Shown: positions 1-12,595, counted from the first letter of the stretch. The stretch is DNA of 64,000 nucleotides from Atrina japonica (GCA_030159075.1 BROG01000535.1:457606-521605); one strand, 5' to 3'. Notes: generated from the sequence alone by a model not told the origin. Program-made: numbers and translations.

Positions 1-676
1 GTAGACAGTGACATATTCCTTTGTAGCGAGAGTTTAAATTCTAAAACCAAACAAAGAGAATTAAATGTATATCAATTGTTATGCGGTAGTTGCTTTGTAT
101 ATTAAATAACTGTAGAGTTGAAATTAACCAGAAGTTTTGTTAACCACTTTCAAACTCAATAAGACCAGTAAGGATATAACCTTGGACTTTAAATAGTTTT
201 TATTTACAATTATACAAATGTTTACTGGTTACAAATGAAATGAAAATATAATCTAAACAAACTTGGTAAGTCCTTAAAAATGAAGTTCAATACAGCAGTT
301 TGTTATGACCAAATGATCACTGAGTGGATCTGTGTAGTGGAAATCTACAGCTTACCAAGAAAGAAACAGCGTTTTCTAGTCAACCCTGCCACCCCATTCT
401 GGTTACTTGCTACCCTATTCTAATCACTGGCCATGCCATTCTTGAAGAGAACTGGCTTTATAAAATCTATATACCTATATAGGTCTACCAATATAAAGTG
501 GCACATCCCAAGTTTTGTCAAAAACCAAAACAATACTGTCTATTTAATTAATCTTCCCCAAAAATAGGGATGTACTGGTAAAACATTTTGCCTTGCTCCA
601 ATTCTCCACACAGTGGCTCTTATTTTTTTGTTCTGACAAATATCCTGTCACCCCTCATATAATCTTATTCAGACTC

Positions 677-790
677 ATTGTCCTTCAGATGAGACAGTAA
701 AAACTGGAGGTCCCGTGTCACAGTTGGTGTCAGCATGTTACAGTACCCTCACTGCTCAATGGTTGTAAGTGCTGAGCATACCAAATTTAG
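677..790 (+). repeat. SINE family A fragment (central part)
   Basis: Shares gagacagtaaaaac, ggtcccgtgtcacag, ccctcactgctcaatgg and gagcata with the complete SINE at 14351. It lacks both the tRNA-like head and the AAAC tail. Confidence 0.75.
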
Positions 791-1612
791 ACTTATTGTG
801 TTTGTAAACATACAACACTTTATCTTGGTACACCTTTATCTCCTATGGTTATCAGAGTACTTTTTTCTCAGGATATGACCTTTGACCTTTGTTTTTACGT
901 TTGAAATGTTATGACCTTTGTTTTTATGTACAAAAATGTTTGTGTGGTACAAGGTACAATAACATAAATAAATTCTAGATGACATTTAACACACCTGTTT
1001 AAAACAATGATCTTGTATTGATTAAAACCTATAAACCAAATATTCCATGAAATGATCCAGATTATCTGAACGCCTGATCAATTTCTGAATTTTCTATTCT
1101 GCTTCAGGGCTACATATGAAAACCTTCAAGCTAGCTGTTAAATGTCTAATAATATACAATCATTTCCTTGTGATAAACAGAAATAAAATGCCAAACAGAA
1201 AACTATTTCAAAACGATTACAGCGACTTCCTTCCAATGTCTACACCATTCTAAGAAATAAAGGAATGATTGTTTGAATTTGATATATAAATATAGGTTCA
1301 CACTTGTCTTAAAACAAACAGAAAGGGTTTCAATTACAGAACACTGTTTTGTTGAAACAATATGGAAATATGCCAAAGTTTCATTCTATATCAGTAATGA
1401 TACAAGTTTATGACTAACATACTACATCAGTACATGTATTGTTGGATATGCATGAGTGTCCAAAATACACATGTAAATCCAATCCAAAGAAACTCATTTT
1501 TACTCACTGTTAATTTGACCAGAGACCGACTGGATATTGGTAACAGGTACTTAACGTAGAGGAAAAAAGGAAATTGAGAAGATGCTACAATAACAATTAT
1601 AACAATCCAAAA

Positions 1613-1722
1613 TATCTCATTTATCCCTAAAGACACATTTGGACTGGCCTAAGTCATTGATTTACAGAAGAGTCCATTGTTTTTCAGGGGTTGATGTTGT
1701 TTTTCAGGGGTTGATGTGTTAA
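1613..1722 (+). mobile_element. Short palindromic element, family P1
   Basis: About 100 bp. It starts near a degraded copy of AACTCATTCACCCCTAAAG, has the core ggactggcctaagtcattga, and ends tttttcaggggttgatgtgttaa. The right end is duplicated (ttgtttttcaggggttgatg twice in tandem). Non-autonomous and MITE-like; ends are inverted repeats of one another. Confidence 0.7.
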
Positions 1723-2033
1723 ATATAATTCTATAGAATTACATTGTATGTTATTTTTGACAAATATCATCGAGAACCAAAAGGAGGTTAATTGATTTGT
1801 ATCTGTTGTAACCTCCATGTAACCTGAACAATAGCTCTCCCGCTATTTTGTGGTCGTGTATAAGACTTAATTACATAACGATACATGACCTATTTGTACT
1901 GCCATGAACTTTGGCAACACTTACAACACTTGAGAGCAGCTGCAGGCAACAGTGAATAATATAACAACAATGAGCAGTTAGCACTGCGCACAAGAGTAAA
2001 CATCACTGATTGGTGTAACCTTTTCACCTTGTA

Positions 2034-2129
2034 AAATTAACCTTTATAACTTTGGTATCTAAATGGTATACATTGCACTCTTTTGTCTTAGACCAGTCTA
2101 TTGTGACCCATAGTGTTGAAAGGGTTATA
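2034..2129 (+). mobile_element. Short palindromic element, family P1b
   Basis: Begins ttaacctttataac and ends tgttgaaagggtta. It contains tatctaaatggtata and cttagaccagtctatt, matching the copies at 2802, 29808, 38081 and 46593. It shares the TTAGACC(A/G)GTC core with family P1. Confidence 0.65.
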
Positions 2130-2202
2130 ATTATACAGCCAGAACATGTAGCTACATGTATTGCCACTGATATCATTGGCCTTTAATTACCTCTCAAATT
2201 TG

Positions 2203-2357
2203 ACTGTTTTCCCTCGAGAAAGTTTCCCAATTTATCAAAAACAAAAAAAGGACTTACAATTATCATGTCAAAGGTCACTGATATTGCAAAAAACTGTTTT
2301 CCCCTCGAGAAAGTTTCCCAATTTATCAAAAACAAAAAAAGGACTTACAATTATCCC
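2203..2357 (+). repeat. Tandem duplication, two copies about 90 bp apart
   Basis: The stretch from gactgttttcc through aaaaaaaggacttacaattatc occurs at 2202-2267 and again from 2292, almost unchanged, with shared following text ggtcactgatattgca. Confidence 0.85.
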
Positions 2358-2379
2358 AAAGAAGATGTAAACTATTCCC

Positions 2380-2760
2380 AAGGTCACTGATATTGCACGT
2401 GTACAATGTCAAGGTCAACTGATCACCAATATTGACAGCAAGCAGAACAACTTAAAGAGAAAACTTTAGTCACTAGCTAGATACTGATATAATGTCAAAG
2501 TCACTACATTATAGATTATAAATACATGTACTGATACGGTATACCAATAATCTCAAAGGTCACTAGATTACCTGTATAGAGATCTACATTTATATAATCT
2601 CAAGGTCACCAAATTGTAGATACTGATAAAATGTCAAGGTCACTACATTGTAGATTATAGATACTGATATAATGCTAATGTCAAAGCTCACAAGATTACC
2701 TGTATAGATATCGATATAATGTCAAAGTCACCAAATTGCAGATACTGATACAATCAATTG
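2380..2760 (+). repeat. Degenerate tandem repeat (aaggtcact ... gatactgatataatgtc)
   Basis: At least seven irregular units of about 40-60 bp, each with aatgtcaa(a)g(g)tcac followed by attgtagat-actgata. Spacing is uneven and units have decayed. Confidence 0.65.
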
Positions 2761-2801
2761 AAACAAATCTTCTAAAAGAGACTAAGCTAAGATAAACATT
2801 A

Positions 2802-2890
2802 ACCTTTCAACCCCACAGACCATAATGTAGACTGTTTCAATTCAATAAGAAAGAGCATACCATTTAGTTACTTGGGGGTGAAAAGGTGAA
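2802..2890 (-). mobile_element. Short palindromic element, family P1b
   Basis: aacctttcaaccccacagaccataat, then ataccatttagttacttgggggtgaaaaggt. It is the reverse orientation of the copy at 38081, with similar inverted ends. Confidence 0.6.
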
Positions 2891-3698
2891 GGAGTCCAAA
2901 AACCAAAGTCTGAAATCTACAGGAAACTGAACATATTTCGATGATCTCTTTGTTATTCATCACTTTCCAGTGAATTGTATAAAACCGATACTATTATTAA
3001 ACTCTAGAGTCTAGTATCAATTTCTTATCAGGAAATGCTGTGATATGACCTTAATCTCAATATATCAAAAGAAGTACTTACTACTAGGAACTGTGAGTCT
3101 TGATTTCCTGTCATTTATTTGTAGGCAAAATCTATGGAAATCTATAAGTGTATATGTACTTAATAATGAGGTTTATAAAACATATTGTACATGTACAGCC
3201 ACACGTTTGAAGACCAAATTTTACATGTCCAGTTCAGGTTTGGTTTACGATTTTGTGATTGCTCATCACATCATTCGCTTATTAATGGTTTCACTAATAG
3301 GAGATATGTATTGATTCATCAATACTCTCAGAATGCTTGTTTCTGGTTGAAGAGTAAAAAGTTATTAAATAGTATCTTAATTTCAAAGTCAGAAATGAAG
3401 ATTGTTCAAATTCCTAACCCATAATCATTTATCTACTGTTCAAGATAGACATTCTTTATAAAAACAAAACACAGTTGCATTTGTTATCACAAAAAAATTA
3501 CAAAAACAATGTTTTACATTTACTGGGTAGTTCTATATGACTACATGTATGAAGCTGGAGGAACTGAAGCTCAGGAAAAATTGCATTAAAGGGTTGTTTT
3601 GTGATCCTGGGGCCAGGAATCTTGAGTTATAACTTGAGTGACCACAAGTGGTTACATGATTTGTAAACCTAACATCAGAAACTGAAACTAAGTTTATA

Positions 3699-3797
3699 TT
3701 AACCCATTCAGTCATTCTCCCATAGACACACATTTGGACTGGTCTAAGTCAGTCAGGTTTACAGAATAGTCCATTTTTTTTCAGGGGTTGATGATCA
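3699..3797 (+). mobile_element. Short palindromic element, family P1
   Basis: ttaacccattcagtcattct, core acatttggactggtctaagt, end tttcaggggttgatga. The same family as 1613 and 28411. The poly-C run at about 3851-3860 follows shortly after. Confidence 0.7.
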
Positions 3798-4428
3798 TGA
3801 GTATAATACAATGTACTAATAAAAGGTTGACCATGGCATCAAAACAACATCCCCCCCCCTTTTTTTTGACAGGCATCGTCCCCTGCTAGGTCTTATACAG
3901 TGATTTAACTTTACATCATGTTTTTTGAAGTACTTAGCTAAGGTCTAACATTAGCAGCACCTATTAACTAGCGCAGACAAGCCTATACTGCAGTAAATGA
4001 ATTAACATTACATATACCAGGCCTTATATATGACATGTATCTATGGCTCTTACAATTACAAATATATACCTCTCCGCCATTATACACTGATACAGTCTAT
4101 CGCCATACTTCACATCTACAAAATGTCTGGAATGTAACTCTAATTAATGCCAGGTCTTACACTCAATCACAACAGCTGCGAGATCTTCCTATCTCTTGCA
4201 AGCTCTATACATGCATAATAATATATGTGTGTGTGACTTGCAAAATTTGAAAATTTACATACAAATATACATAAATGTGTGCTCTGTTGTCTATTTCGCT
4301 CTGTTGTGTATGTTTAACGGTAGCAATTCAAATTCAGAATTTACTGCCATAAATTGACACAGACTTAATTATCACAATACATTACGAATAATGTACATTG
4401 TGTATGAATGGCTCTCAGGCATTGTATT

Positions 4429-4525
4429 TTAAAACTCATCAACTCCCTGAAAAAAACAATGGAATCTTCTGCAAATCAAAGACTTAGACAAATCCAAATG
4501 TGTCTTTAGGGGTAAATGGGTAAAC
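4429..4525 (-). mobile_element. Short palindromic element, family P1 (reverse)
   Basis: aactcatcaactccctgaaa, core gacttagacaaatccaaatg, end tgtctttaggggtaaatggg. Inverted relative to 1613. Confidence 0.7.
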
Positions 4526-5047
4526 ATCAATTTAGTTTTGTCATAAACAAGGAACCCTGTATCTAAAACTATACATCCTGGGGGGTGTCCTTATGCAAAA
4601 TCTCGGTAACATTTTAGGATGATTGTAGATAAACATTGCCGTTTATGATATCATAGAAAGAAGCAGCGTACAAATCCCAGTAAGACATATTCACATGTAC
4701 AACAGTACTGTACCAGTAATTAGAAGTTTCTATTTGAGTTCTGTATTAAGCTGGTAAACTCCTATGTTTATTAAAGTGATATGAGCTGTCCTCGGTTAAA
4801 AATTTTACATACCCATTTTATGTGATATTTTATCTCATATATATTCCAAAGAGACCATCTGGTGGTTAGAATAACAAATGCATGTGTAAAATTGCAACAA
4901 TCTTGCCAAACGTAATCTGTAATATCAGGTCTTTTTATTCCACCATACTTTGAGCATTGCAAATTAACTTTCGGTAAATTTTTACGAAAATTACCGAGAG
5001 ACCCATAAACACATGCTATTTGCAGTTAAAATACATTCTACTCTCAT

Positions 5048-5814
5048 TACCTTTTGCGTTTATTTTCGTACATCATCATTTCATACATAAATCGGGAAAA
5101 GTTTGTCTTTTTCGTCGTTTCAAAACATTCGCTTCTGAAATTGTCCACGTGCCGGGTATATCGGGTGATATCGACCCATTTTTAACTCGTCCCATCGCAT
5201 TCTCGGCTTTATCATTCTTGACACATATGATCATGAACTGCCAAACTCCATCGGACATGACCGCACGATTGTAAAACATGAGGTACACATACTTTTCACC
5301 GTTATATTGTTTTGATTTTGTAAATGTCAGCATTCAGGATAACATTAACGATCGAAAAATTTTCTTTTAGTGACCTGATATATTTATTCATATATTCATC
5401 CGATTTTATTAAAATTATTGTTATTAAAATAGCTTTGAAAAGCATATATTTTACATAATACATGCACTTTCCAATAAAAATCATGTCCTATATTTTTAAA
5501 AATAAATATAACACACATAAAAATCAGCCAACTTTAACACAGTACGAGCGCTTAAAGGACCGAATTACAAAGTACATTTGATATGGCAAAAGAGTTTATC
5601 TGAAAGGTCATTGCATACGGAAATACAGCTGGAATATTTAAGGTACAGGGGAAAACTTAAATTCTAATAAAACAAATAACTTTGAAAAGAAGACCTTTTA
5701 CATCGTTTTTCTTGTTTGAAAATGTATTTGAACACACATTTTATCATATTCTCGACTATATGTCAGGGGACAAAAATAGTTGTTGTGACAGCTTATATCG
5801 CTTTAAGGTCATGT
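5048..5814. repeat. Dispersed segment of about 0.76 kb, copy 1
   Basis: Nearly the whole segment recurs at 8506-9275 in the same orientation with small indels (shared landmarks: tttattttcgtacatcatca, cacatatgatcatgaactgc, ttttcttttagtgac, tatatttattcatatattca, gaatatttaaggtac). Copy 1 keeps an open frame on the minus strand (5333-5076), which copy 2 has lost through indels. No transposase signature or clear terminal repeats were seen. It could be an unclassified mobile element or an old exon-containing duplication. Confidence 0.8.
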
Positions 5815-6129
5815 AAGGGCATCATTTACAAACTTGAAAGTTGTGATTGATGCAAGGTTAGATATATGGTACATGTAAATAAGGAAAGCGTAAACAAACA
5901 GTCTAAATGTACAGGGGGTGTATGGTACACACAGGATAGTGCTTGAGATATTTCCACTAATTTCCTTTGAGAACATTATGTACACAAATGTAATAAAACA
6001 ATGCTAAAGTGTTGTTCTGTAGAATATTAGAATACAACTGAATGTACATGTATAATACACAGTAACACGTATGTAAATATATACATTAGGTGATACTGCT
6101 ATTTGAAAGTTTGTTTTGATGGTGTTTTA

Positions 6130-6290
6130 GGCCACACTCGACCATTTTTTTTTCCAGTTACATGTACATGTACATATGGTAACAAACATTTTTTAATGGT
6201 GAAGGAGAGAACTGGTTAAAACGTACCACAAGTAAACAGGCAATCACCTCCGGGTCCAGTGGAACTCCAACCCATGCTCTGACAAGTATA
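6130..6290 (-). mobile_element. SINE family B fragment (reverse)
   Basis: Contains the complement of the family tail: cacactcgaccattt, ccagttac, atggtgaaggagagaact, acaagtaaacaggcaa, ccagtggaactccaacc. It corresponds to the tail and box B side of the copy at 49313. Head lost. Confidence 0.65.
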
Positions 6291-6448
6291 ATACTTAAAC
6301 ACCACTATCAGCTTGCAAAATACATTTCAAATGTATTGCTGCTTTAAAAATGCAAATTCATGCACTTGTGAATATTTCTGAAATCATTTATGATGAGTAT
6401 GCAAAATGAAGTTATTACAAAAGGGGGTGAGAGGTTAAATCATTGTGC

Positions 6449-6816
6449 TTTAAAGGGGCATTAGCTGTGTTTTTTTTTATTTCTTTTTTCATTTTATACT
6501 ACTTTGAATTGACTGATATAAAATAACAAAAAAAGAGATGAACACAGGCATAAAAATTCTTAAATTCCAATATATTTTGTGAAAATTGCTTGAGAAACCC
6601 AGCTTTGGTACATTTTCACTCAACCATACTATTTGTATTTGAATACCACATTGGACCTGACCTTATTTTCACAACATGTATAGGAATATAAGATTTTTTA
6701 TGCCTGTGTATAGCTCTTATTTGTTATTGTACATTAAGTACACTTGGAAAAAGTAGAAAATATCGAAATATTTCTTTTTTTTTTTTTTTTGGTACACACA
6801 GCTAATGCCCCTTTAA
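6449..6816. mobile_element. MITE with 20-bp terminal inverted repeats and TTAA ends
   Basis: Left end TTAAAGGGGCATTAGCTGTG, right end CACAGCTAATGCCCCTTTAA, 368 bp overall. Inside, the two halves are also partly complementary (acaggcataaaaattctta against aagattttttatgcctgtg). There is no coding capacity. TTAA at both ends would suit a TTAA-targeting (piggyBac-like) mobiliser, which is inference. A degraded relative lies at 59134. Confidence 0.85.
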
Positions 6817-7134
6817 GCCATAAAGTGTCTAACTTCTGGGCAGTGCTGGTTTGAGCATTGTAGTAGAACTAGTTGCTGTGTTCACATACATGTATGTTTG
6901 AATCTCTCTATTTCCCAGCTTAGATGTTGACATTTTCTATTATTAGGACACATCTTTAATTAAGTCATTATGTTTCAACAGTCCCTATGGAGACTTCAAG
7001 GTGTCTTGCCAAACAGTATCATTCTCTGGCTATCCATGAAGTTTCAGACATTTACTAATATATACCCCACCCCTCCTCTTGACAAGGCAAATAATGAACT
7101 ACTCTTTACATCATTGACCCAAGAAAGTCCAAAT

Positions 7135-7230
7135 GTGTCTTTAGTTAACATGAACATGGCTGATGACCAATTGGGAATTGAACCGAGGTCCTTAGTCTTA
7201 GCCAAACAGTTTTCTACCAGTACCATGTGT
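7135..7230 (-). repeat. tRNA-like SINE head fragment
   Basis: On the minus strand gttttggctaag-type A-box text is followed by gacctcggttcaattcccaa, which resembles an RNA polymerase III B box. No cloverleaf could be completed, so it is listed as a tRNA-derived repeat and not a tRNA gene. Confidence 0.35.
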
Positions 7231-7558
7231 ATCCTATGTTGTCAATTGTAACTACGTTTCATGTACATGTAATCACAAAAGTTGACAATTATATTACTGG
7301 CACTAAAATTCAACAAGCATTGTGATAAGTCATCAATACACATCCCCTACCTGTGAAACAATTATGGTAAGTAATTACAAAACTTAACCGAAACCATCAC
7401 CAGGTGGACTGACCTATGCAGCCAAAACCCAGAGTATCCCCAGGGAAATTAAACTGATGTGTATAGGTACTGTATGTGAAAAACTAAAGATATATATCAG
7501 GAAAATAAACCAGAATCTTCTCAAAGAGAATTATCAACATTCTGCTACACTATACATG

Positions 7559-8050
7559 TACAGTAAAACCTGACATAACAGACAACTTAATTCAGTGGTC
7601 ACCCTCTGATAACGGACAGTTTATACGGGTCCCAATTTACATTGTTACATGTATATAAGACAACTAGTGTATGTCTTAAAAAATGGACACCTCCCTTATC
7701 CAGACAATGAACAAAGTTGTGGGCTCCATTATGCATAATTTCTGTATTTTTACCTTGAATTAGTGGACAGTCTTTCTATGATCGACTTCCATTGCCACAG
7801 GCAATTTCTCACTAAGCTGTATGTCCCAATTTCTATTCTGAGAAACACTCTTACAATCTTTTATTTTGTGTTTTTGCTTGATATTTATTTCCTTGCATTG
7901 CATCGGAAACTTGATTACAAGATTGATTGTATTGATTATGCATATGAATGTTTTAGCAGTAAATGGTCTTCCTTCATTCAGCAGACACCTCTCAATAATG
8001 AACAATTTGATTAGTCCAGCAACTGTCCGCTAAACACAGGTTTTACTGTA
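7559..8050. mobile_element. Palindromic element family P2 (492 bp)
   Basis: Left end TACAGTAAAACCTGACATAA, right end ACACAGGTTTTACTGTA. The interior alternates gtggtcaccctctgataac, ttagtggacagt and actgtccgcta phrases on both sides of the centre. The same type as 13009-13398. Confidence 0.8.
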
Positions 8051-8505
8051 CTTGTAATGGACGAGATTACTGAAGATTACAAATTTACTTGTAACCTTGG
8101 TCAAGTATCATTATTATTGTTACCCCATTACTTTCACTATACATTTTGTATAATATATATATACATGTACATGTATGCTAATGCTTAAAAGCTAGGTTAA
8201 CAGCTAATTCGATGAAATATGGTAATTTACATTCTTTGTTCATAGAGTGCAACTGCATCCTATCACTGATTATGTTATGCGTAACATTAACATTCTGATG
8301 TAGTCCGTGTAATGTACAACGTAGTATAACCCTAAAACTACCGTGTACTGGTCGCAGGCCTTTTCTGTCCAGGGGTAGAATTAAGCATTTCTGTCTCACT
8401 AGTCAGTCAGACTAGTTGGAAACAAATTTTACTAGTCCTTTGAGAAATTCATTAGTCCCAAAGTATTACAAGGAATTACCAATTTGGTGGGTATTTACAG
8501 AGCTT

Positions 8506-9275
8506 ACCCTTTGTGTTTATTTTCGTACATCATCATTTCATAGTCATACATAAATCAGGAAAAGTCTTTTTTGTCGTTTCAAAACATTCGTTTCTGAAAT
8601 TATCCATGTGCTGGGTGTATAGGTGATCTTGTCCCATTTTAACTCATCCTATCGCATTCTCGGATTTATCATTCTTTACACATATGATCATGAACTGCCG
8701 AACTCTGACGGACAGCACGACTGTAAAGCATGAGGTAACGTAACACATACTTTTCACAGTTATATTGTTTTGATTTCGTCAATGTCAGCATTCAGGGTAC
8801 ATGTAACATTAAAGGTCAGAAAATTTTCTTTTAGTGACCCGATATATTTATTCATATATTCATCCGATTTTCTTCAGATATTTAAAGCAGTGTTGAAAAG
8901 CATATATTTTACATAGTACATGCATTTTCCAATAAAAATCACGTCCTGTATTTCAAAAGTAAATATAGAAAGCATAAAAATCGGCCGACTTTAACATAGT
9001 CCGAGCAAGTAAAGGACCGAGATCCCCCTGACCGAATTACGAAGTACATTTGATATGGCAAAAGTTTATTTGAAAGGTCATTGCATACAGAAATACAGCT
9101 GGATTTTTTAAGGTACGGGAAAACTTAAATTCTAATAAAACAAATAACTTTGAAAAGAAGATTTTTTATAAAGTTTCAGGTGTTTGATCATGTTTTTGAA
9201 CACACATTTTATCATAGTCTCGACTATATGTCGGGGGACAAAAATAATCATTGTGACAGCTTATATCATTTTAAG
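8506..9275. repeat. Dispersed segment of about 0.76 kb, copy 2
   Basis: Direct-orientation partner of 5048-5814, diverged by scattered substitutions and indels, including a short inserted gagatccccctga around 9020. The minus-strand reading frame of copy 1 is broken here. Confidence 0.8.
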
Positions 9276-9993
9276 AAGAACACACTTTAATTATACTAGA
9301 CTAAGAATAGTGATGATAAATCATCCGTTTCATATGAATTAATGATATGCTGTCATTGCCTACTCAGAATGAGACAGGAAAATCTCATGACAAGATGTGC
9401 GTGTACATGTACATGTAGCATGAACAGTTTTTATAAACAGTTTATAAAAAAGATATTTGCTTGAAAAAAAAGCATTTCAACTTGAATGTTGCTCAAATGA
9501 ACAATGCATCTCTAATGCACATACAGATTTCAGGTAACCATTTAACTTTTATTGTGGCATTCTCAAAGCTTCATTTGTAGGACCTCATTCTAGACAGAAT
9601 TTCATCTCAAATTCAGATTATTCCCCAAAATGAAATTCTTCATCATATTTTTGCAAAAACCCTTAGGATGACCATTCCCAATTACCTCGGAATACAATCC
9701 TGCAAGTAGCAAAAGTCTGAAACTGCCCATAAGTTCACTGATCATATTTCATATACCGTACATGTAAGGCCCCCAAAAAATTAATTTAATGTGACCAGAC
9801 TGGCTCATCTAAAAAGCTCTGACACAAATTTTTTTGAGGCAGTTTAGTCCATATCTTTTTAACAAAAATCTGAAATTTTGTCCTATTCGCATATTAAAAT
9901 TCAAAAGAAACTTTAAAAAAAAATTCCTACCATTGAACAAGCACTTCTAAAACCACTGATCAAATTAACATGTAATTTTGAATGATTGTCTAA

Positions 9994-10073
9994 TTAACTC
10001 ATTCACATATGGACTGGTCCAAGTCATGGATTTATAAAAGGGTCTATATTGTTTTTTGGGGTTTGATGGGTTA
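9994..10073 (+). mobile_element. Short palindromic element, family P1
   Basis: attaactcattcacatatgg, core ggtccaagtcatggattta, end ggggtttgatgggtta. About 80 bp and degraded. Confidence 0.6.
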
Positions 10074-10125
10074 CATGTATTACTGGTACATGATGTAAGT
10101 TCATTTGTACATGTAGATTTACATG

Positions 10126-10429
10126 TACAGTGAAACTTGTATATAAAGACCCCCTTAGGGACGCAAGAAAACCGGTCTTTATAGAGAGGTGGTAGTTATA
10201 TAGAGATTGATTTGTACACAAATGTTACTATTGGGGACTTTATGACCAGGGCTCGGCACCATAAAACTTGAGAATTTTCTCATCTTGGCCTACTAATGAT
10301 CAGCCAATCAGAATTAAGTATTAGCCAAAGTTGAATAAAATCTTCAGACTTAAGTATTTCTTAAGTTTTATGGTGCCAGGCCCAGGTGGTCTTTATACAC
10401 AGGTGGTAGCTAAAGCAGGTTTTACTGTA
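10126..10429. mobile_element. Palindromic element family P2, interrupted by another element
   Basis: TACAGTGAAACTTGTATATA at left, AAAGCAGGTTTTACTGTA at right, with ccggtctttatagagaggtg and aggtggtctttatacacagg inside, as in the copies at 45383 and 58597. The element at 10247-10384 sits in its middle. Confidence 0.8.
10247..10384. mobile_element. Nested MITE with GGCACCATAAAACTT inverted ends
   Basis: Left ggctcggcaccataaaactt, right aagttttatggtgccaggcc. Flanked by CCAG/CAG, a possible short target duplication. Compared with intact relatives (gtgaccaggtggtcttta at 45511), it cleanly interrupts gaccag/gtggtcttta. Confidence 0.75.
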
Positions 10430-11466
10430 TTTCAAGAACTATAAAATTCATTATCAGATCATTAAATACAATAATTTCATTTACACAGTATTAGCATAAA
10501 TATTTAACGAGATTTTTCCTTTTCCTTTTATGTGATTTTGAGACAGTGTTAAAAATGAGAATTTTGTTCCCTGAAATGTTATCTATTCAAAGTATTTTAG
10601 TCAAGATTAGAAACTTGTAGTTTTCAGTATTTTTACACAAAAAGTCATTCAAAGTAGACATAAATTTGTATGCAAATAAAAAAGGCTGATAAAGATTTGT
10701 ACCTGATTTTTTTTTATATCATTTCAAAGATTTGACAATTTAAACAAAGTATCAATTAGACATCACAATTTTATTTACACATATAGGGAGTTTTCCTAAA
10801 AAAAAAACCTTTCTGTTTAAATACATGTAAAGATATCTTTCAACTTCTGATTCAGAAAATTTAAAACAAAAATAAATAATGAAACTGTATTCAATTATTT
10901 TTTTTTTTTGAAAATTCTATTCAAATGTGATTAGAAATTACTTCACAATAATTTTTGGAAAAAATGTTGTTTTATATGAAATATATAGTAAACAATACAT
11001 GTAATAAACAGTTTAAGAATACTTTTTGCATGTCTGTGTATTTATAAATAAGGGATTTACATGTAAATGTACATTGTACATGTACATTGTAAGTGGGTCT
11101 ACTTAGAAATACAATATATGTTACAACTACATGTATTTATATGTTTAAGTAATTTAACCCTGCTGTCTCTAAATTCTCTTTCCTTTGTTATAATGTGTAC
11201 TTATTTTTAGAAATTATGTTCACTGTAAGGCAAGGTTCTTAAATGTTACACGTAGTGTTTGTAATCAGTACTAATCACATGTACCTATGCATTCCTGCCT
11301 TTTTTATAGGTATTTGTACTATGCCTGGGCGTTTTCAGCTCCTGTGGCACTCATGGTCCCATATTGAAATTGCATAGAAACCTTTGCTTGCGTGAAAGTA
11401 ACAAAAACTATCAGTAAATCAAATTGAGTTTGAGAGTAAAATGAGAAACGTGTCACTTTTCATCGC

Positions 11467-11578
11467 TTTATGGCGTCAGTCCATAGCACAGGCCAAAATT
11501 TGTAGCACTTCACCTAAAGCCAGTGACATCTCAATATAAGTAAAAAATTCTTGACAGGATGTAAAACAACAAACAAAA
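11467..11578 (+). repeat. SINE family A 3' fragment
   Basis: Contains ggccaaaatttgtagcactt, gtgacatctcaatataagt, ttcttgacaggatgtaaaac and an AAACAAAC-type tail, all matching the 3' half of the SINE at 14351. Confidence 0.7.
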
Positions 11579-11606
11579 ATGTTACACACTGTGTACAGCA
11601 CCAACC

Positions 11607-12022
11607 TTAACTCATTCACCTCTATAACAGGTTTTTCCCTTACGCATGATTTCTGAGTCTCATAATTTGAGACACATTAACTATTTTGAGGATGCACAAA
11701 AAGACCAAAGCTGGGTCCCTGGGGATGCACTATAAATCTTTACTGAATTGGTTTGGAGTCTTAGAATGAAAAAGGATGTTTATTATAACAAATTGTATAA
11801 AGCAATGTTTCAAACTTGTTTATTTCAGGTCATATTGAGCTGTCAGAAAAATTTCTATATTTGAATTCTCTGTTATAATCTGATTTGAAATTTGTATATA
11901 ACATGTATTGGAATATATCAAAATGGGACTCACAAAAATTAAACCCCATGGAAAACTCTGCAACAGACACATTTGATTGATTTACTTTTGAGGTCATTGT
12001 TTTTCAGGGGTTGATGAGTTAA
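11607..12022. mobile_element. Long member of palindromic family P1 (416 bp)
   Basis: TTAACTCATTCACCTCTATA at the left and TTTTTCAGGGGTTGATGAGTTAA at the right (the last 23 bases end at 12022). The interior of about 370 bp has no counterpart in the 90-bp members. It could be the parental form from which the short members were deleted. Confidence 0.6.
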
Positions 12023-12595
12023 GTATATATACATATTACATATATATATATGTAAGACATACATTCTGCATGTCAAATTAGAACATAGCGGAGTAGTTGA
12101 GTAGTTCTTTATTTGATGAAATATGATTTAATGTTTTGTACTTCATACTAGTACATCAACATGTATAATGACATCCTCAGTTTCTGTACATTATATAAAT
12201 TGTAACACATCGAAAAACAATTTACTTACAAATGTACTTATTTACACACACAATGTAGTTTTTTGCACAGTCAAGTTCAATCAGTTTAAACCATACATTT
12301 TAAACTTTCTTTATAGTACCACTATATAAACTAACATTTATGACATGAAAATTCAACTTCTAAAATGCATAATAAAATATGTAAACATTCAAAGACTATA
12401 AACATAAAAATTACCTACATTTAGTAGGAAATGACTCTTTTGTTATTATTTATAAAGTATATATATGTACAATGTACAGATCATTAATACACGTACATTT
12501 CATCATTTACATGTAAATTCGGGTGACTATTGTCGGCATTGAGCAATATTTTTCTTTCATGATAATATTATGATTGTTAAAAATTACTATTGTGA

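Noticed and set aside
5076..5333. 85-codon minus-strand ORF as a real gene
   Set aside because: Lies in a duplicated dispersed segment, is broken in the second copy, and has no recognisable family.
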